Shown piece after piece: positions 28,084-36,854 of a stretch of DNA of 64,000 nt. Numbering within the stretch: the stretch's first letter is position 1; each line of letters begins with the position of its first letter. The position numbers and the translations under genes were made by a program. The notes beneath the pieces were generated by a model that worked only from the letters and a program-made list of their open reading frames with translations, did not search any database and had not been told where the DNA came from. Source of the stretch: Vreelandella malpeensis (lineage in GTDB: Bacteria; Pseudomonadota; Gammaproteobacteria; Pseudomonadales; Halomonadaceae); assembly GCF_020622355.1 (NCBI RefSeq), contig NZ_WHVL01000001.1:372001-436000 (forward strand). The letters run 5' to 3'.

Positions 28084-29010
28084 ATGGCAGGCAAGCAGGC
28101 CTATCGGCTTTTCGACATCACGCTGGTCAAGCGCACCCAGGTCAGCGCATCGCTGGTCCGGTTGACCTTCACCGGTCCTCTGGTCCATCAAATGGACACC
28201 TACGCCCCGGACCAGCGCATCAAGCTCTTCTTCTCTCGCCCCGGCGCCACCCTGGACGAGCTGCTCGCGCTTGCCGAGCCGTCAGCAAAGGATTGGTACG
28301 GCGCCTACCTCGCCCTGCCCGACGCGACAAGGCCGTTCATGCGGACCTATACCATACGCGCCCTGCGTCGGGAGCAAAGCGAGGTCGACGTCGAATTCGT
28401 CCTGCACGGCGACAGTGGCCCTGCCTCTCGCTGGGCGATGACCGCGTGCCCCGGCGATCGCCTGGCCATGGTCGCGCCGGTGTTCGGCGCCCCGCCGCCG
28501 CATCTCGGGTTCGAATGGAAACCGCCCCGGGGGGTGAAGCGGGTGCTGCTCATCGCCGATGAAACCGCGGTACCCGCGGTGGCGGGTATTCTGGAAGCGC
28601 TCGAGCAACAGAGCAACCCGGTGGAGGTCGAGGCCCTGCTCGAAGTGCCCTGCCACGACGACGCCCAAGCGCTCTCCTCCCAGGCGCGGCTTTGCTGGCT
28701 GGCCCGAGACACCGGCGCCCGGGATCACGGCGAGCTTCTGCTCGACGCCCTGCGCCAGATCACCCTGCCCTCGGGGATCGCCACCCCGGCGGCGCTGGAA
28801 GCCCCAGGCGATATCGACGATCGTGACCCTGGCGACGAGCCCTTCTGGGAGCCCGCCGACGCCGACGATAGCGCCCCCTTCTACGCCTGGATCGCCGCGG
28901 AAACCAAGGTCGCCATGCGCCTGCGACGCTACCTGGTCAAGGAGCGCGGCCTTCCCAAACGCTATGTGGCCAGCATGGGCTACTGGCGCCTGGGCAAGGC
29001 AAGTACCTGA
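28084..29010 (+). CDS. Siderophore-interacting protein (SIP family ferric-siderophore reductase)
   Basis: A 308-residue FAD-dependent protein of the ViuB/SIP family, which reduces imported ferric siderophores in the cytoplasm to release Fe2+. The FAD-binding motif RTYTIR lies at residues 87-92, GPASRWA at 112-118, and the C-terminal NAD(P)H-domain signature AAETKVAMRLRRYLVKERG...VASMGYWRLG is present. An acidic insert (about 245-270) breaks the C-terminal domain. It starts the plus-strand iron operon under a Fur box. Confidence 0.93.
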   Translation: MAGKQAYRLFDITLVKRTQVSASLVRLTFTGPLVHQMDTYAPDQRIKLFFSRPGATLDELLALAEPSAKDWYGAYLALPDATRPFMRTYTIRALRREQSEVDVEFVLHGDSGPASRWAMTACPGDRLAMVAPVFGAPPPHLGFEWKPPRGVKRVLLIADETAVPAVAGILEALEQQSNPVEVEALLEVPCHDDAQALSSQARLCWLARDTGARDHGELLLDALRQITLPSGIATPAALEAPGDIDDRDPGDEPFWEPADADDSAPFYAWIAAETKVAMRLRRYLVKERGLPKRYVASMGYWRLGKAST

Positions 29011-29039
29011 CCCTGCCACTGACAAGAAGATAGCCGCTC

Positions 29040-29628
29040 ATGACCTCCACGCCTCTCGCTGACGCTGGCCTGCCCACTCGATGCCGCCTTCGGGACACGC
29101 CCACTGCCTACGGTATCGTCAGCCGGGTTCTGCACTGGGCAACCGCCGCCCTCGTGCTCTTTCAGTTCACCGTGGTGCTGTCCTGGCGTGCTCTGGGGGA
29201 AACGCCGTTGACCTTGACGCTTTCCACCCTCGGCCCCCATGGCTCACTGGGCGTGCTGCTGCTGGTCACCAGCGTGTTGCGCGCAGGCTGGGCCTTTTTC
29301 AATCGCCACCGGCGCCCGCCGGCCAAGAACGCGCTGGCCCGCATCGTCCATTTGACGCTCTACGGGCTCTTGATCGCGCTGCCCAGCCTCGCCATCCTGC
29401 GCCAGTACGGGCGAGGTGGTGCGCTGCGGGTCTATGGCCAGCCTTTGTTCGAAGCCGCCGAGCGTGACATCCCCCTGGATGGTCACGCTGGCCAACGCCT
29501 TGCACAGTCCGCTTGCCTGGTTGCTTCTGGTACTGGTGCTGGGTCACGCCGCCATGGCACTGGTCCATCGCATCGGGCTCAAGGATGACACGCTGTCGCG
29601 CATGGCCGGCCCCTTGAACCGGCGCTAG
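29040..29628 (+). pseudogene. Cytochrome b561, interrupted by a +1 frameshift
   Basis: The first frame encodes a b561-type protein (MTSTPLADAG...AYGIVSRVLHWATAALVLFQF...GPHGSLGVLLLVTSVLRAGW...LRQYGRGGALRVYGQPLFE) up to about 29470. The remaining helix and C-terminus (WMVTLANALHSPLAWLLLVLVLGHAAMALVHR) continue in another frame to 29628. Removing one C from the run CCCCC at 29471-29475 restores one continuous 195-residue family-like protein. The last two haem-ligand histidines lie in the shifted part, so the uncorrected product would be non-functional. It may be a real inactivation or an assembly error; the intact homolog at 36246-36803 could compensate. Confidence 0.8.
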
Positions 29629-29631
29629 CTG

Positions 29632-29650
29632 TCAAATGATAATTATTCAC
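29632..29650. promoter_or_regulatory. Fur box upstream of fhuC
   Basis: TCAAATGATAATTATTCAC matches 13 of 19 bases of the Fur consensus, including the ATGATAAT core. It is 47 bp before the fhuC start. Confidence 0.72.
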
Positions 29651-29696
29651 GATACAATCCCGGCGTCGTACGTCCTCGGGTCACCAGGAGCTCCCC

Positions 29697-30464
29697 ATGT
29701 TCGAGGTTAAAGGCGCCACGTTCGCCATCGATGGCAAGCCCCTTCTCCAGCCTATCGAGCACACCTTTCACCAAGGCAAGGTCTACGGGCTGATCGGCCA
29801 CAACGGTTCCGGCAAGTCGACCCTGATCAAGCTGCTCGCCCAGCAGCAGCCGATCAGTCAGGGGAATATTCACTTCGATCACCGCCCTCTCGATGACTGG
29901 GGCAATCGCGAGTTCGCGCGTCAGGTAGCCTACCTGCCCCAGCACCTGCCCGGCGCGGAAAACCTCACCGGGCGCGAACTGGTCGCCTTCGGCCGCTACC
30001 CCTGGCACGGGCTTCTGGGCCGGCATACGGTAAAGGACAAGGAAGCGATCGAGCGGGCCATCGCGCTGACCCACACCGAAGCGTTCGCCGACCGACTGGT
30101 CGATACCCTCTCCGGGGGCGAGCGCCAGCGGGTGTGGCTGGCCATGCTCCTGGCCCAGGGCAGCCGCTTTCTGCTGCTCGACGAGCCCCTGGCCGCGCTG
30201 GACATCGCTCATCAAATGGAGGTGCTCGCGCTCATTCGCAAGCTTTGCGACGAGCTCGACCTGGGCGTGATCATCGTGCTGCACGACATCAACATGGCCT
30301 CGCGCTACTGCGACGAGCTGATGGCGCTGCACAGCGGTCGCCTGCTCGCCCACGGGGCGCCCCGGGAAATGATGCGCGACACCACTCTGGAAGCGATCTA
30401 CGGCCTGCCCATGCAGGTCATGACCCACCCCAACGGGCAACACGCCATCGCCGTTGCCCAATGA
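29697..30464 (+). CDS. fhuC: Ferric-siderophore ABC transporter ATPase, FhuC type
   Basis: A 255-residue ABC ATPase with Walker A GHNGSGKST (K40), signature LSGGERQ (138-144), Walker B LLLDEP (159-164) and the switch histidine in IVLHDINMA (H196). The GRYPWHG segment is typical of FhuC/FepC ATPases. It powers import of ferric siderophore through the FhuB permease. The ATG of the binding-protein gene overlaps its stop (ATGA), so the two are coupled. Confidence 0.94.
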   Translation: MFEVKGATFAIDGKPLLQPIEHTFHQGKVYGLIGHNGSGKSTLIKLLAQQQPISQGNIHFDHRPLDDWGNREFARQVAYLPQHLPGAENLTGRELVAFGRYPWHGLLGRHTVKDKEAIERAIALTHTEAFADRLVDTLSGGERQRVWLAMLLAQGSRFLLLDEPLAALDIAHQMEVLALIRKLCDELDLGVIIVLHDINMASRYCDELMALHSGRLLAHGAPREMMRDTTLEAIYGLPMQVMTHPNGQHAIAVAQ

Positions 30465-31321
30465 GTCGCGCTCGTAGGCCTTGGTGGGCGCTGGCATGGC
30501 TTGCCGCCCTCGCCCCGCTTCACGTCACGGCAAACGAGCTCGTGACCCTGGACTGGACCGTCGCCGAAACCCTGACCGCCCTTGGCACTCCGCCCGTGGG
30601 GCTGGCGGAGCTTCCCCAGTACCAGCGCTGGACCGGCGCCGAGGCGGTTCCCGACGTCACTCGGGACATCGGCCTTCGGGCCCAACCCAATCGCGAGCTG
30701 ATCGCCCAGCAGTCCCCGGACCATATCCTGTTATCGCCGCTGTTCATGCGCCTCAGCGACCAGCTAGGTGGCATTGCGCCGGTCACGGGGCTTTCGACCT
30801 ACGCGCCCGGGGGCTCGCTTTGGCAGCGCCTGGCCCGAACCACGCATACCCTGGCCGCCCTCGGAGGCGACGAGAACGCGGCGAGCGCGCTGATCCAGGA
30901 TGTGGAAGCGTCCCTGGCACGCCACAGGGCCGCGCTGGGTGAGCAGCCTCCCTTGATCGTGCTGCAGTTCATCGATGCTCGCCACCTGCGCGTCTTCGGC
31001 GAGCAGAGCCTGTTCGAGGCAGTGATGGAGCGCATGGGGCTGGTCAATGCCTGGCGCGAACCGACCAATCAGTGGGGATTTTCGACGGTGGCGCTGGAGG
31101 AACTTCTGCACCATCCGGAAGCGACCCTGGTGGTGGTCGAGCCGCTACCCGCCAGCCTGCAGGCGGGCTTCTCCGGTAATGCGCTATGGCAGCATCTGCC
31201 CGCAGTACGCCAGCAGCGCGTCATCCAGCTGCCGGCGGTGTGGAGCTTCGGCGGTTTTCCATCGGCGGCGCGCTTCGCCGATCTTCTCGGCGACGCGTTG
31301 ACGGCGTCCGACGCGACCTAG
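30461..31321 (+). CDS. fhuD: Ferric-siderophore periplasmic binding protein, FhuD type
   Basis: A 286-residue periplasmic binding protein (type III, long-helix family) with a signal peptide (MSRARRPWWALAWLAALAPLHVTA). Family landmarks are VTLDWTVAETLTALGTPPVGLAEL near the mature start and PDVTRDIGLRAQPNRELIAQQSPDHIL, as in FhuD. It overlaps fhuC by 4 bp. Its stop interlocks with that of the convergent receptor gene in a CTAG tetranucleotide. Confidence 0.9.
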   Translation: MSRARRPWWALAWLAALAPLHVTANELVTLDWTVAETLTALGTPPVGLAELPQYQRWTGAEAVPDVTRDIGLRAQPNRELIAQQSPDHILLSPLFMRLSDQLGGIAPVTGLSTYAPGGSLWQRLARTTHTLAALGGDENAASALIQDVEASLARHRAALGEQPPLIVLQFIDARHLRVFGEQSLFEAVMERMGLVNAWREPTNQWGFSTVALEELLHHPEATLVVVEPLPASLQAGFSGNALWQHLPAVRQQRVIQLPAVWSFGGFPSAARFADLLGDALTASDAT

Positions 31322-33483
31322 AAGTCGAGCGCAGCAGACAGTTTGAGCGTACGCGGCTCGCCCTGGCTCAGATATCCCCCGGTCGCGGAGGCCCAATAGT
31401 TTTCATCCGTGAGGTTCTCGAGGTTGGCCCGCAGGGTCAGCGTGGTCGTATCGAGGTCCGTTGAGTAACGCACCCCCAGATCCCAACGGGTCCAGGGCTC
31501 GACCTCGAGCTGGTTGGCCGCATCCAGGTACTGATGGCCGTTGCGTATTGCGCGGCCGCTGAGCGTCCAGCCCGGCGCCTGGGGAATATCCCACTCGCTG
31601 CCCACCACGAGACGATAGCCCGGCACCCCGACCGCGTCGTTACCCTCGAAGGCGCCGTCGTCGGTGCGAGTCAGCTCGGGGTCCATCCAGGTGGCGCTGC
31701 TCAAAAGCCGCCAGCCGTCCACCGGCTCGCCGTAGACGCTGAGCTCCACGCCGCGATTGCGCTGCTCACCAAAGTAGCCGTAGACACCGCTGTCGGCATC
31801 GGTGAAGGCGTTGGGCTGCTCGATGTCGAACAGGCTCAGGCTGCCGCCGATGGTACCGAGGTCGAGCTTGGCGCCGATCTCGTCCTGGCGGGCCTCGATC
31901 AGGCCGATGCTCTGACCGGCATTTACCGCCGTGGTGGGTGCCGTCTCTCCGGGCTGGAGCGCCTCGACCCGGTTGGCGTAGAGCGCGAGCGCATCCGTTG
32001 CCTTGAACACGAGCCCGTACACCGGTGAGAGCCGGGTATCGCTGAAGCGATTGTCGAAATCACCGTCGTAGTCGAAGTTGGAGACCTCGACGTCCTGATA
32101 GCGCGCCCCGAAGGTCAGCAGCAGCCGATCATCGAACACGCCCAGCGTATCCGAGAGCGAGACGCCGTTGTTGCGGGTTCGGCTTCTCAGATTCGGGTCT
32201 CCCATGTCTCCCCCGGCGAAGACCGGCTCGCGAAAGGCGATGTCCGCCGGACGATAGAGGTTGGTCGGTAGCGCCGGAGACGCCATGGTGTAGGCGGACC
32301 GGGTGGTGCGGTAGGCGCTGGAGTAACCGAGATCCAGCTGATGACTCACGACCCCGGTATCGAAGGCGCCACGCAGGCCGAGCTGGCTGCCCACCCCTTC
32401 GGCGCGATAAGGCACGCTCATCTGCCCGACCGTGGCCGAGCCGTCCAGGTCTCTCACCGTGGGCGAGCCATAGATACCGCTCTCCCGGGTGTCGCTGGCG
32501 CCCAGGGCGGCGTAGGCGGTCCAGGTATCGGTCACGTCGATCTCCCCGCGCAGCATGACGAAGTTGGTCTCGAGGGAGGTGGTCGCCCAGGAAGGAGCGT
32601 AGTTGGTACTGGACGACGGCGCCTTCGGCACGCTGCCTACCCCGGCCCCCACATGAACCACGGACCGGCCGTTTTGAATGTCATGCGCCTGATGACCGAT
32701 ATCCAGCGACGCCCGGCTTCGCTCCCCCCGGTAGTCGAGCCCTACCACCGCCGAGGTGGCGCGGCGCTGCTCGTGGTCGATGGCGCTGTCTCCCCGGCCA
32801 CGCTCGACACTCGCGCGCAGACCGAACTGGTGGTCGTCGCCGAAGCGCTGCCCGAGATCCACACCGCTTTGCACATAGCCGTTATCGGTGATGGAGGTCG
32901 TCAAGCGGGTGAGCGGTTCATCCGCAGCGCGCTTGGGCTCGATGTTGATCGCGCCGCCGATGCCCGACCCGCTGGGCGAGACGCCGTTGGCGAAGGCGTT
33001 GGCCCCCTTGAACAGCTCCACGCGCTCGGCGATGTTGGTCGCCACGATCTGGCGCGGCAACACGCCGTAAAGCCCCCCGTAGGCGATATCGTCGCCATCG
33101 AGCTCGAACCCGCGGATCTGAAACTTCTCGGCGAAGTTGCCGTAGCCGAAGCCGCTTTGTACCGAGGCATCGTTGGTGAGCACCTCCCCGAGGGTGCGGG
33201 CCTGCTGGTTGTCGATCAATGTCGAGGTGAAGCCGATCACGTTGAAGGGCACGTCCATCGCCTGACGTTGCCCCCAGGTACCGACCCGCGCGCCGGCGGC
33301 CACCTGCCCTCCGGCAAAGGCCGGGGCCAGGGTATCGCCCTGGGCTACGGCCTCGCCGATGACGGTCACGGTATCGAGCGTGGCTTCACCTTCCGGCGCT
33401 TGTGCATAGGCCGTGGCCGGCAGCATCGAGGCGCCGAGCAGCGCAAGGGTGAGAGAGCATCCACAGGAGAAAGGCAGCGACAT
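31318..33483 (-). CDS. TonB-dependent siderophore receptor
   Basis: A 721-residue outer-membrane receptor with signal peptide (cleavage near ATAYAQA), TonB-box-like LDTVTVIGE near residue 38, plug domain (VPFNVIGFTSTLIDNQQARTLGEVL, FQIRGFELDGDDIAYGGLYGVLP, VELFKGANAFANGVSPSGSGIGGAINI) and a 22-strand barrel ending in a C-terminal Phe. The plug resembles FhuA/FoxA-type ferri-hydroxamate receptors, matching the FhuBCD genes. Two Fur-like boxes lie in the divergent region shared with fhuF. No siderophore synthesis genes are in the window, so it may import foreign siderophores. Confidence 0.93.
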   Translation of the reverse strand: MSLPFSCGCSLTLALLGASMLPATAYAQAPEGEATLDTVTVIGEAVAQGDTLAPAFAGGQVAAGARVGTWGQRQAMDVPFNVIGFTSTLIDNQQARTLGEVLTNDASVQSGFGYGNFAEKFQIRGFELDGDDIAYGGLYGVLPRQIVATNIAERVELFKGANAFANGVSPSGSGIGGAINIEPKRAADEPLTRLTTSITDNGYVQSGVDLGQRFGDDHQFGLRASVERGRGDSAIDHEQRRATSAVVGLDYRGERSRASLDIGHQAHDIQNGRSVVHVGAGVGSVPKAPSSSTNYAPSWATTSLETNFVMLRGEIDVTDTWTAYAALGASDTRESGIYGSPTVRDLDGSATVGQMSVPYRAEGVGSQLGLRGAFDTGVVSHQLDLGYSSAYRTTRSAYTMASPALPTNLYRPADIAFREPVFAGGDMGDPNLRSRTRNNGVSLSDTLGVFDDRLLLTFGARYQDVEVSNFDYDGDFDNRFSDTRLSPVYGLVFKATDALALYANRVEALQPGETAPTTAVNAGQSIGLIEARQDEIGAKLDLGTIGGSLSLFDIEQPNAFTDADSGVYGYFGEQRNRGVELSVYGEPVDGWRLLSSATWMDPELTRTDDGAFEGNDAVGVPGYRLVVGSEWDIPQAPGWTLSGRAIRNGHQYLDAANQLEVEPWTRWDLGVRYSTDLDTTTLTLRANLENLTDENYWASATGGYLSQGEPRTLKLSAALDF

Positions 33484-33587
33484 GAAAATTCCTTGTTCGA
33501 TGACCGCCTTGATACCGGAGGGAGAACCGTGTCTTGGGCGGAGGGGTCTGATATGCGAGGCACAGGGTCCCGCATACTACATCAAAA

Positions 33588-33606
33588 AAGAATCATTTTC
33601 ATTTAA
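33588..33606. promoter_or_regulatory. Fur box upstream of the TonB receptor gene
   Basis: AAGAATCATTTTCATTTAA matches the Fur consensus at 12 of 19 positions on the minus strand. It lies 105 bp before the receptor start. Confidence 0.65.
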
Positions 33607-33637
33607 AACATGAACCTATTTATCGCCAAAAGCCTAT

Positions 33638-33656
33638 TTTACTGATATGCATTATC
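33638..33656. promoter_or_regulatory. Fur box upstream of fhuF
   Basis: TTTACTGATATGCATTATC matches 14 of 19 Fur consensus bases, with a full right arm GCATTATC. It is 49 bp before the fhuF start and may act with the neighbouring box. Confidence 0.68.
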
Positions 33657-33704
33657 GTTTACACTTTCAATTCGCCCCTTTCGTGTCAGATCCTGGAGCT
33701 TGCC

Positions 33705-34472
33705 ATGTCTCTTGCGGTAGAACGAACGACGACCCCTTCGTCGCTTGCGGACTGCTATCAAGGCGCCTTGGTTCTGTTCACCCCGCCGTTGATCGGCGGC
33801 ACTCCTCCCGTCGGGGCGATCAAGGCATCCCGCTGGCGAAACCCGGCGCTGCTCGAGCAGGACATGCAGCGCTACGCTGCCCGTTACCCCGGGGGCGACA
33901 AGCGCGCCATTGCTTCACTTTGGTCGAAATGGCACTTCATTGCGCTCACCGTACCGACCCTGGCCGCTCACCTGCTGCTCGACCGGGACCTGCCGGTGGC
34001 TCTGGACGACGTGTACGTCCTCTTCAACGACGACGGCTGCACGCGCCAGCTCTGGCTGCCTGAAGAGGGCACGCACCTGCATGGCCAGAGTACCCACAAG
34101 CGCTTCGCCAAGTTGATCGAGCACCACTGGGCCCCGCTGATCGAGCGCCTGGCCGCTCTTTCCGGCGTCGCACCCCGGGTATTCTGGAGCAATGCCGGCG
34201 GCTATCTGCATTACTACGTCAACGAACTGGCCGGGCATCCGGACGTGAATCCGGGCGCGCTTCAGGCCGCCCGGGCCCTGCTGGAATCTCGGGAACTGGG
34301 CGGTAAACGCAATCCGCTGTTCGAGCCGGTGCGCACCTATACCCCGAAGGGCAGTGACGAAGTGAAACGGGTACGCAAGCTTTGCTGCCTGCGCTATCTG
34401 CTGGACGAGTTCAGCGTTTGCAGCAACTGTCCTCTGGAAGGGTGCGACCGACAAGCACGCCGGTCGCGTTGA
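33705..34472 (+). CDS. fhuF: FhuF-type siderophore-iron reductase [2Fe-2S]
   Basis: A 255-residue protein with the FhuF C-terminal cluster motif KLCCLRYLLDEFSVCSNCPL, giving Cys 227, 228, 239 and 242 as ligands in the unusual CC-x10-C-x2-C pattern. FhuF reduces ferric hydroxamate siderophores (ferrioxamine, coprogen) in the cytoplasm at the membrane. The start has GGAG 6 nt upstream. With the SIP protein encoded 5 kb away, the island has two different ferric-siderophore reductases. Confidence 0.93.
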   Translation: MSLAVERTTTPSSLADCYQGALVLFTPPLIGGTPPVGAIKASRWRNPALLEQDMQRYAARYPGGDKRAIASLWSKWHFIALTVPTLAAHLLLDRDLPVALDDVYVLFNDDGCTRQLWLPEEGTHLHGQSTHKRFAKLIEHHWAPLIERLAALSGVAPRVFWSNAGGYLHYYVNELAGHPDVNPGALQAARALLESRELGGKRNPLFEPVRTYTPKGSDEVKRVRKLCCLRYLLDEFSVCSNCPLEGCDRQARRSR

Positions 34473-34484
34473 GCCACCGGCCCC

Positions 34485-36146
34485 TTAATCCTGGGCGCTG
34501 ATCTGTGCCACTGCGTCTTCACTTGCCCGCTCGCGCTGGGCGCCGGTCAGCTCCTTGAGCTGGCCTTTCGACATTTCGAGCAGCCGGTCGGCGTGCACGA
34601 AGTAGCCATCGTCGTGGCTGATCGCGAACACCGTCTTGCCCATGTCGCGTAAAAGCGGCAGCAGCTCCCGGTAGAACAGCCGGCGAAACTGCGGGTCCTG
34701 GTCCGCGGCCCACTCGTCCAGCATCAGGATGTCCCGCTCCTCGCAGATTGCCAGCAACAGCGCCAGGCGCTTGCGCTGGCCTTGGGACAGCTGGGTATTG
34801 ATCACCCGCTCCCCTTCCCACTGAAGCTTTTGCGTCATGTGCAGCCGCTCGAGCCAGGTATCCACCAAGGCCGGGTTTGCCGGTGCGCCCCCGGGGCCCA
34901 TGGCGGTATCGAACTGATGAAAATCCGTGAACACGCTGGCAAAGCGTGCGCGAAAGCTTTTCCACTGCGCCGGGGTCAAGGGGTGGCCGTCGACCTTGAT
35001 CTGGCCGCTCTGGGGCTGATAGAGCCCCGTGAGCAGCCGCGCCAGGGTGGACTTGCCGCTGCCGTTGCCGCCGATCAAGAAGACCTGTTCGCCGCGTTCG
35101 AGCACCAGATCCACCGGCCCGACCTGAAAGCCCTCCTGCGCGCCGCTCGCGGGGTAGTGATAGCTCACCCCGACGAGTTCGAGGCGCTGCCAGCCGGCAA
35201 AGGCGTCATCGACCTCAAAACCCGGCTCGAACGCCGCAAGCTCGAGGCTTGCCAGCTTGTCGAAGGCGACCTGGGCGCTGATCAATGTTGGCCAGGCGCC
35301 GATCGCCTGGATCAGCGGCGTGCGCAGAAACAGCAGCGCCAGCGCGAACGTCGTGGCCACTGCCGGGCTCGCCCAGCCAAGTCCGTTGGCCATGAAGAAC
35401 ACCACCCCGATCGCCCCCAGCATCATGATGTTCGACCAGTTGCCGGCACTCAGGTGGTAGGAGTCGGCGCGAATGATGTGATGGCGATACGCCCGGGCGT
35501 TCTTGGTGAAGCTCTCGTCGAAAAAGCGCCGTGCCCGGTCCCGGTTGAGGGCGAGCTCCTTGCGGCCTTCGATGGCGGACTGAAAATCCTTGTAAAGATG
35601 ATCTTCGCTTGCCCGCACCAGATGAAAGTGACGGTACACCCTCGAGATCAGCACCCAGCCCACGGTCATGGTGCTGGCGATCCAGACCACGGTCACCGCG
35701 ACCATAGAGGGGGAAAGCCAGGCCAGATAGGCGATGGATGCCAGGGTCAGCACCGCCCCCTGCACGAGCTCGGGCAGGCGCACGAACCCGACGGTGATGT
35801 TGCGCACGTCGCTTGAAAGGCTCGCCAGAAGCGTTGCATTGCCCAGCCGCTCCAGACGCTCGATATCCGTGTCCAGGATGCGCTTGACGAGCCTGGCGCG
35901 CAGATCGAAGACGAAATGATGGCCCAGCAGCGTGAGCGACACCTGGGTGGCGAGCGTCACCGCCAGCAGCACCGCGAGCAGGCCGAGAAACTGGGGAAGC
36001 GCCGAGAGCGGGCTACCCACCTCTATCAAGCGCTGGTTGATGAAGGCGATCACCCCCACCCCGAGCCCGGCGCTGACAAGACTCAGCAGGATGGCCCCCA
36101 GAAAAGGCCAGCGGTAGTGCGTAAAGACCACCCGCAACAGTTCCAT
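34485..36146 (-). CDS. yojI: ABC exporter, YojI-like (cyclic peptide exporter family)
   Basis: A 553-residue half-exporter: six TM helices followed by an ATPase domain with Walker [12 protein letters not shown], signature [13 protein letters not shown] and Walker [14 protein letters not shown]. It parallels E. coli YojI (547 residues) over the whole length ([21 protein letters not shown]-type loop, [27 protein letters not shown]). YojI expels microcin J25 and belongs with PvdE/SyrD exporters. The Fur-like box upstream and island location suggest export of a siderophore or related peptide here; this is inference. Confidence 0.9.
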   Translation of the reverse strand: MELLRVVFTHYRWPFLGAILLSLVSAGLGVGVIAFINQRLIEVGSPLSALPQFLGLLAVLLAVTLATQVSLTLLGHHFVFDLRARLVKRILDTDIERLERLGNATLLASLSSDVRNITVGFVRLPELVQGAVLTLASIAYLAWLSPSMVAVTVVWIASTMTVGWVLISRVYRHFHLVRASEDHLYKDFQSAIEGRKELALNRDRARRFFDESFTKNARAYRHHIIRADSYHLSAGNWSNIMMLGAIGVVFFMANGLGWASPAVATTFALALLFLRTPLIQAIGAWPTLISAQVAFDKLASLELAAFEPGFEVDDAFAGWQRLELVGVSYHYPASGAQEGFQVGPVDLVLERGEQVFLIGGNGSGKSTLARLLTGLYQPQSGQIKVDGHPLTPAQWKSFRARFASVFTDFHQFDTAMGPGGAPANPALVDTWLERLHMTQKLQWEGERVINTQLSQGQRKRLALLLAICEERDILMLDEWAADQDPQFRRLFYRELLPLLRDMGKTVFAISHDDGYFVHADRLLEMSKGQLKELTGAQRERASEDAVAQISAQD

Positions 36147-36207
36147 GCTCCACTCCCTATCGACTTAGGCGGCGAATTGTGACGCACTCACCGCCCAAGT
36201 CAATAAA

Positions 36208-36226
36208 GAGAGTGATTTGCATTCAG
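36208..36226. promoter_or_regulatory. Fur-like box upstream of the YojI-type exporter
   Basis: On the minus strand CTGAATGCAAATCACTCTC matches 12 of 19 Fur consensus bases. It is 62 bp upstream of the exporter start and downstream of the cytochrome b561 gene. Confidence 0.5.
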
Positions 36227-36245
36227 ACCGTGGCTCGGGGCGCTG

Positions 36246-36803
36246 TCAGTCGAACAGGCTCATGCGGGTCATGACGCCATCACGCTTGATACGCCAGTGA
36301 TAGAGTGCGCCGAGCAGGTGCAGTACCAGAAGCACGACGATCGCCCAGCCCAGAAAACCGTGCCAGGCGAACAATGTGCTCGAGAGCTCGGGATGCCGAC
36401 CCACGAGCCCCGGCAGATGCCAGACGAAAAACTCGACCGGATAGCCGCCGGTGGCGGTGGCCGCCCAGCCGAGCAGCGGCATCAATACCAGCGCAAGATA
36501 GAGCAGATGATGAACGCTGGTACTGAGGATACGCTCGAAGAGGTTCAGGGGCGGATCGTGATCCGGCACCACGAAGGCCAGGCGCGTGAGGATGCGCAGC
36601 GTCATCAGCAAAAGGATCAGTACGCCCATCGTCTTGTGAGTGGTGTACATCACGTTGGTCGTCGCGCTCCCTACCATCTCGGCGGTGCGCTCGAACCCCA
36701 GGGTGCCCAGCGTGAGGCCCGTGGCCAACGAGACGAGCACCGCGCCCGCCACCAGCCAGTGCAGAACCCGGTGGGGGTAGATGTAGTGGTCCAGCTCGTG
36801 CAT
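36246..36803 (-). CDS. Cytochrome b561 family protein
   Basis: A 185-residue four-helix di-haem b561 protein of the bacterial YodB/CybB type. Conserved histidines are visible in YPHRVLHWLVAG, TTHKTMGV, LSTSVHHLLYL and WHGFLGWAIVVLLVLHLLGALYH. It probably moves electrons between quinol and a periplasmic acceptor. It is intact, unlike the homolog at 29040-29628, and starts an operon-like pair with the exporter gene across a 99-bp gap containing a Fur-like box. Confidence 0.88.
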   Translation of the reverse strand: MHELDHYIYPHRVLHWLVAGAVLVSLATGLTLGTLGFERTAEMVGSATTNVMYTTHKTMGVLILLLMTLRILTRLAFVVPDHDPPLNLFERILSTSVHHLLYLALVLMPLLGWAATATGGYPVEFFVWHLPGLVGRHPELSSTLFAWHGFLGWAIVVLLVLHLLGALYHWRIKRDGVMTRMSLFD

Positions 36804-36854
36804 CGATCGCTCCTAACGCCCTGCTGCGTTGTGAATTTTACCCGTCCATTCACC

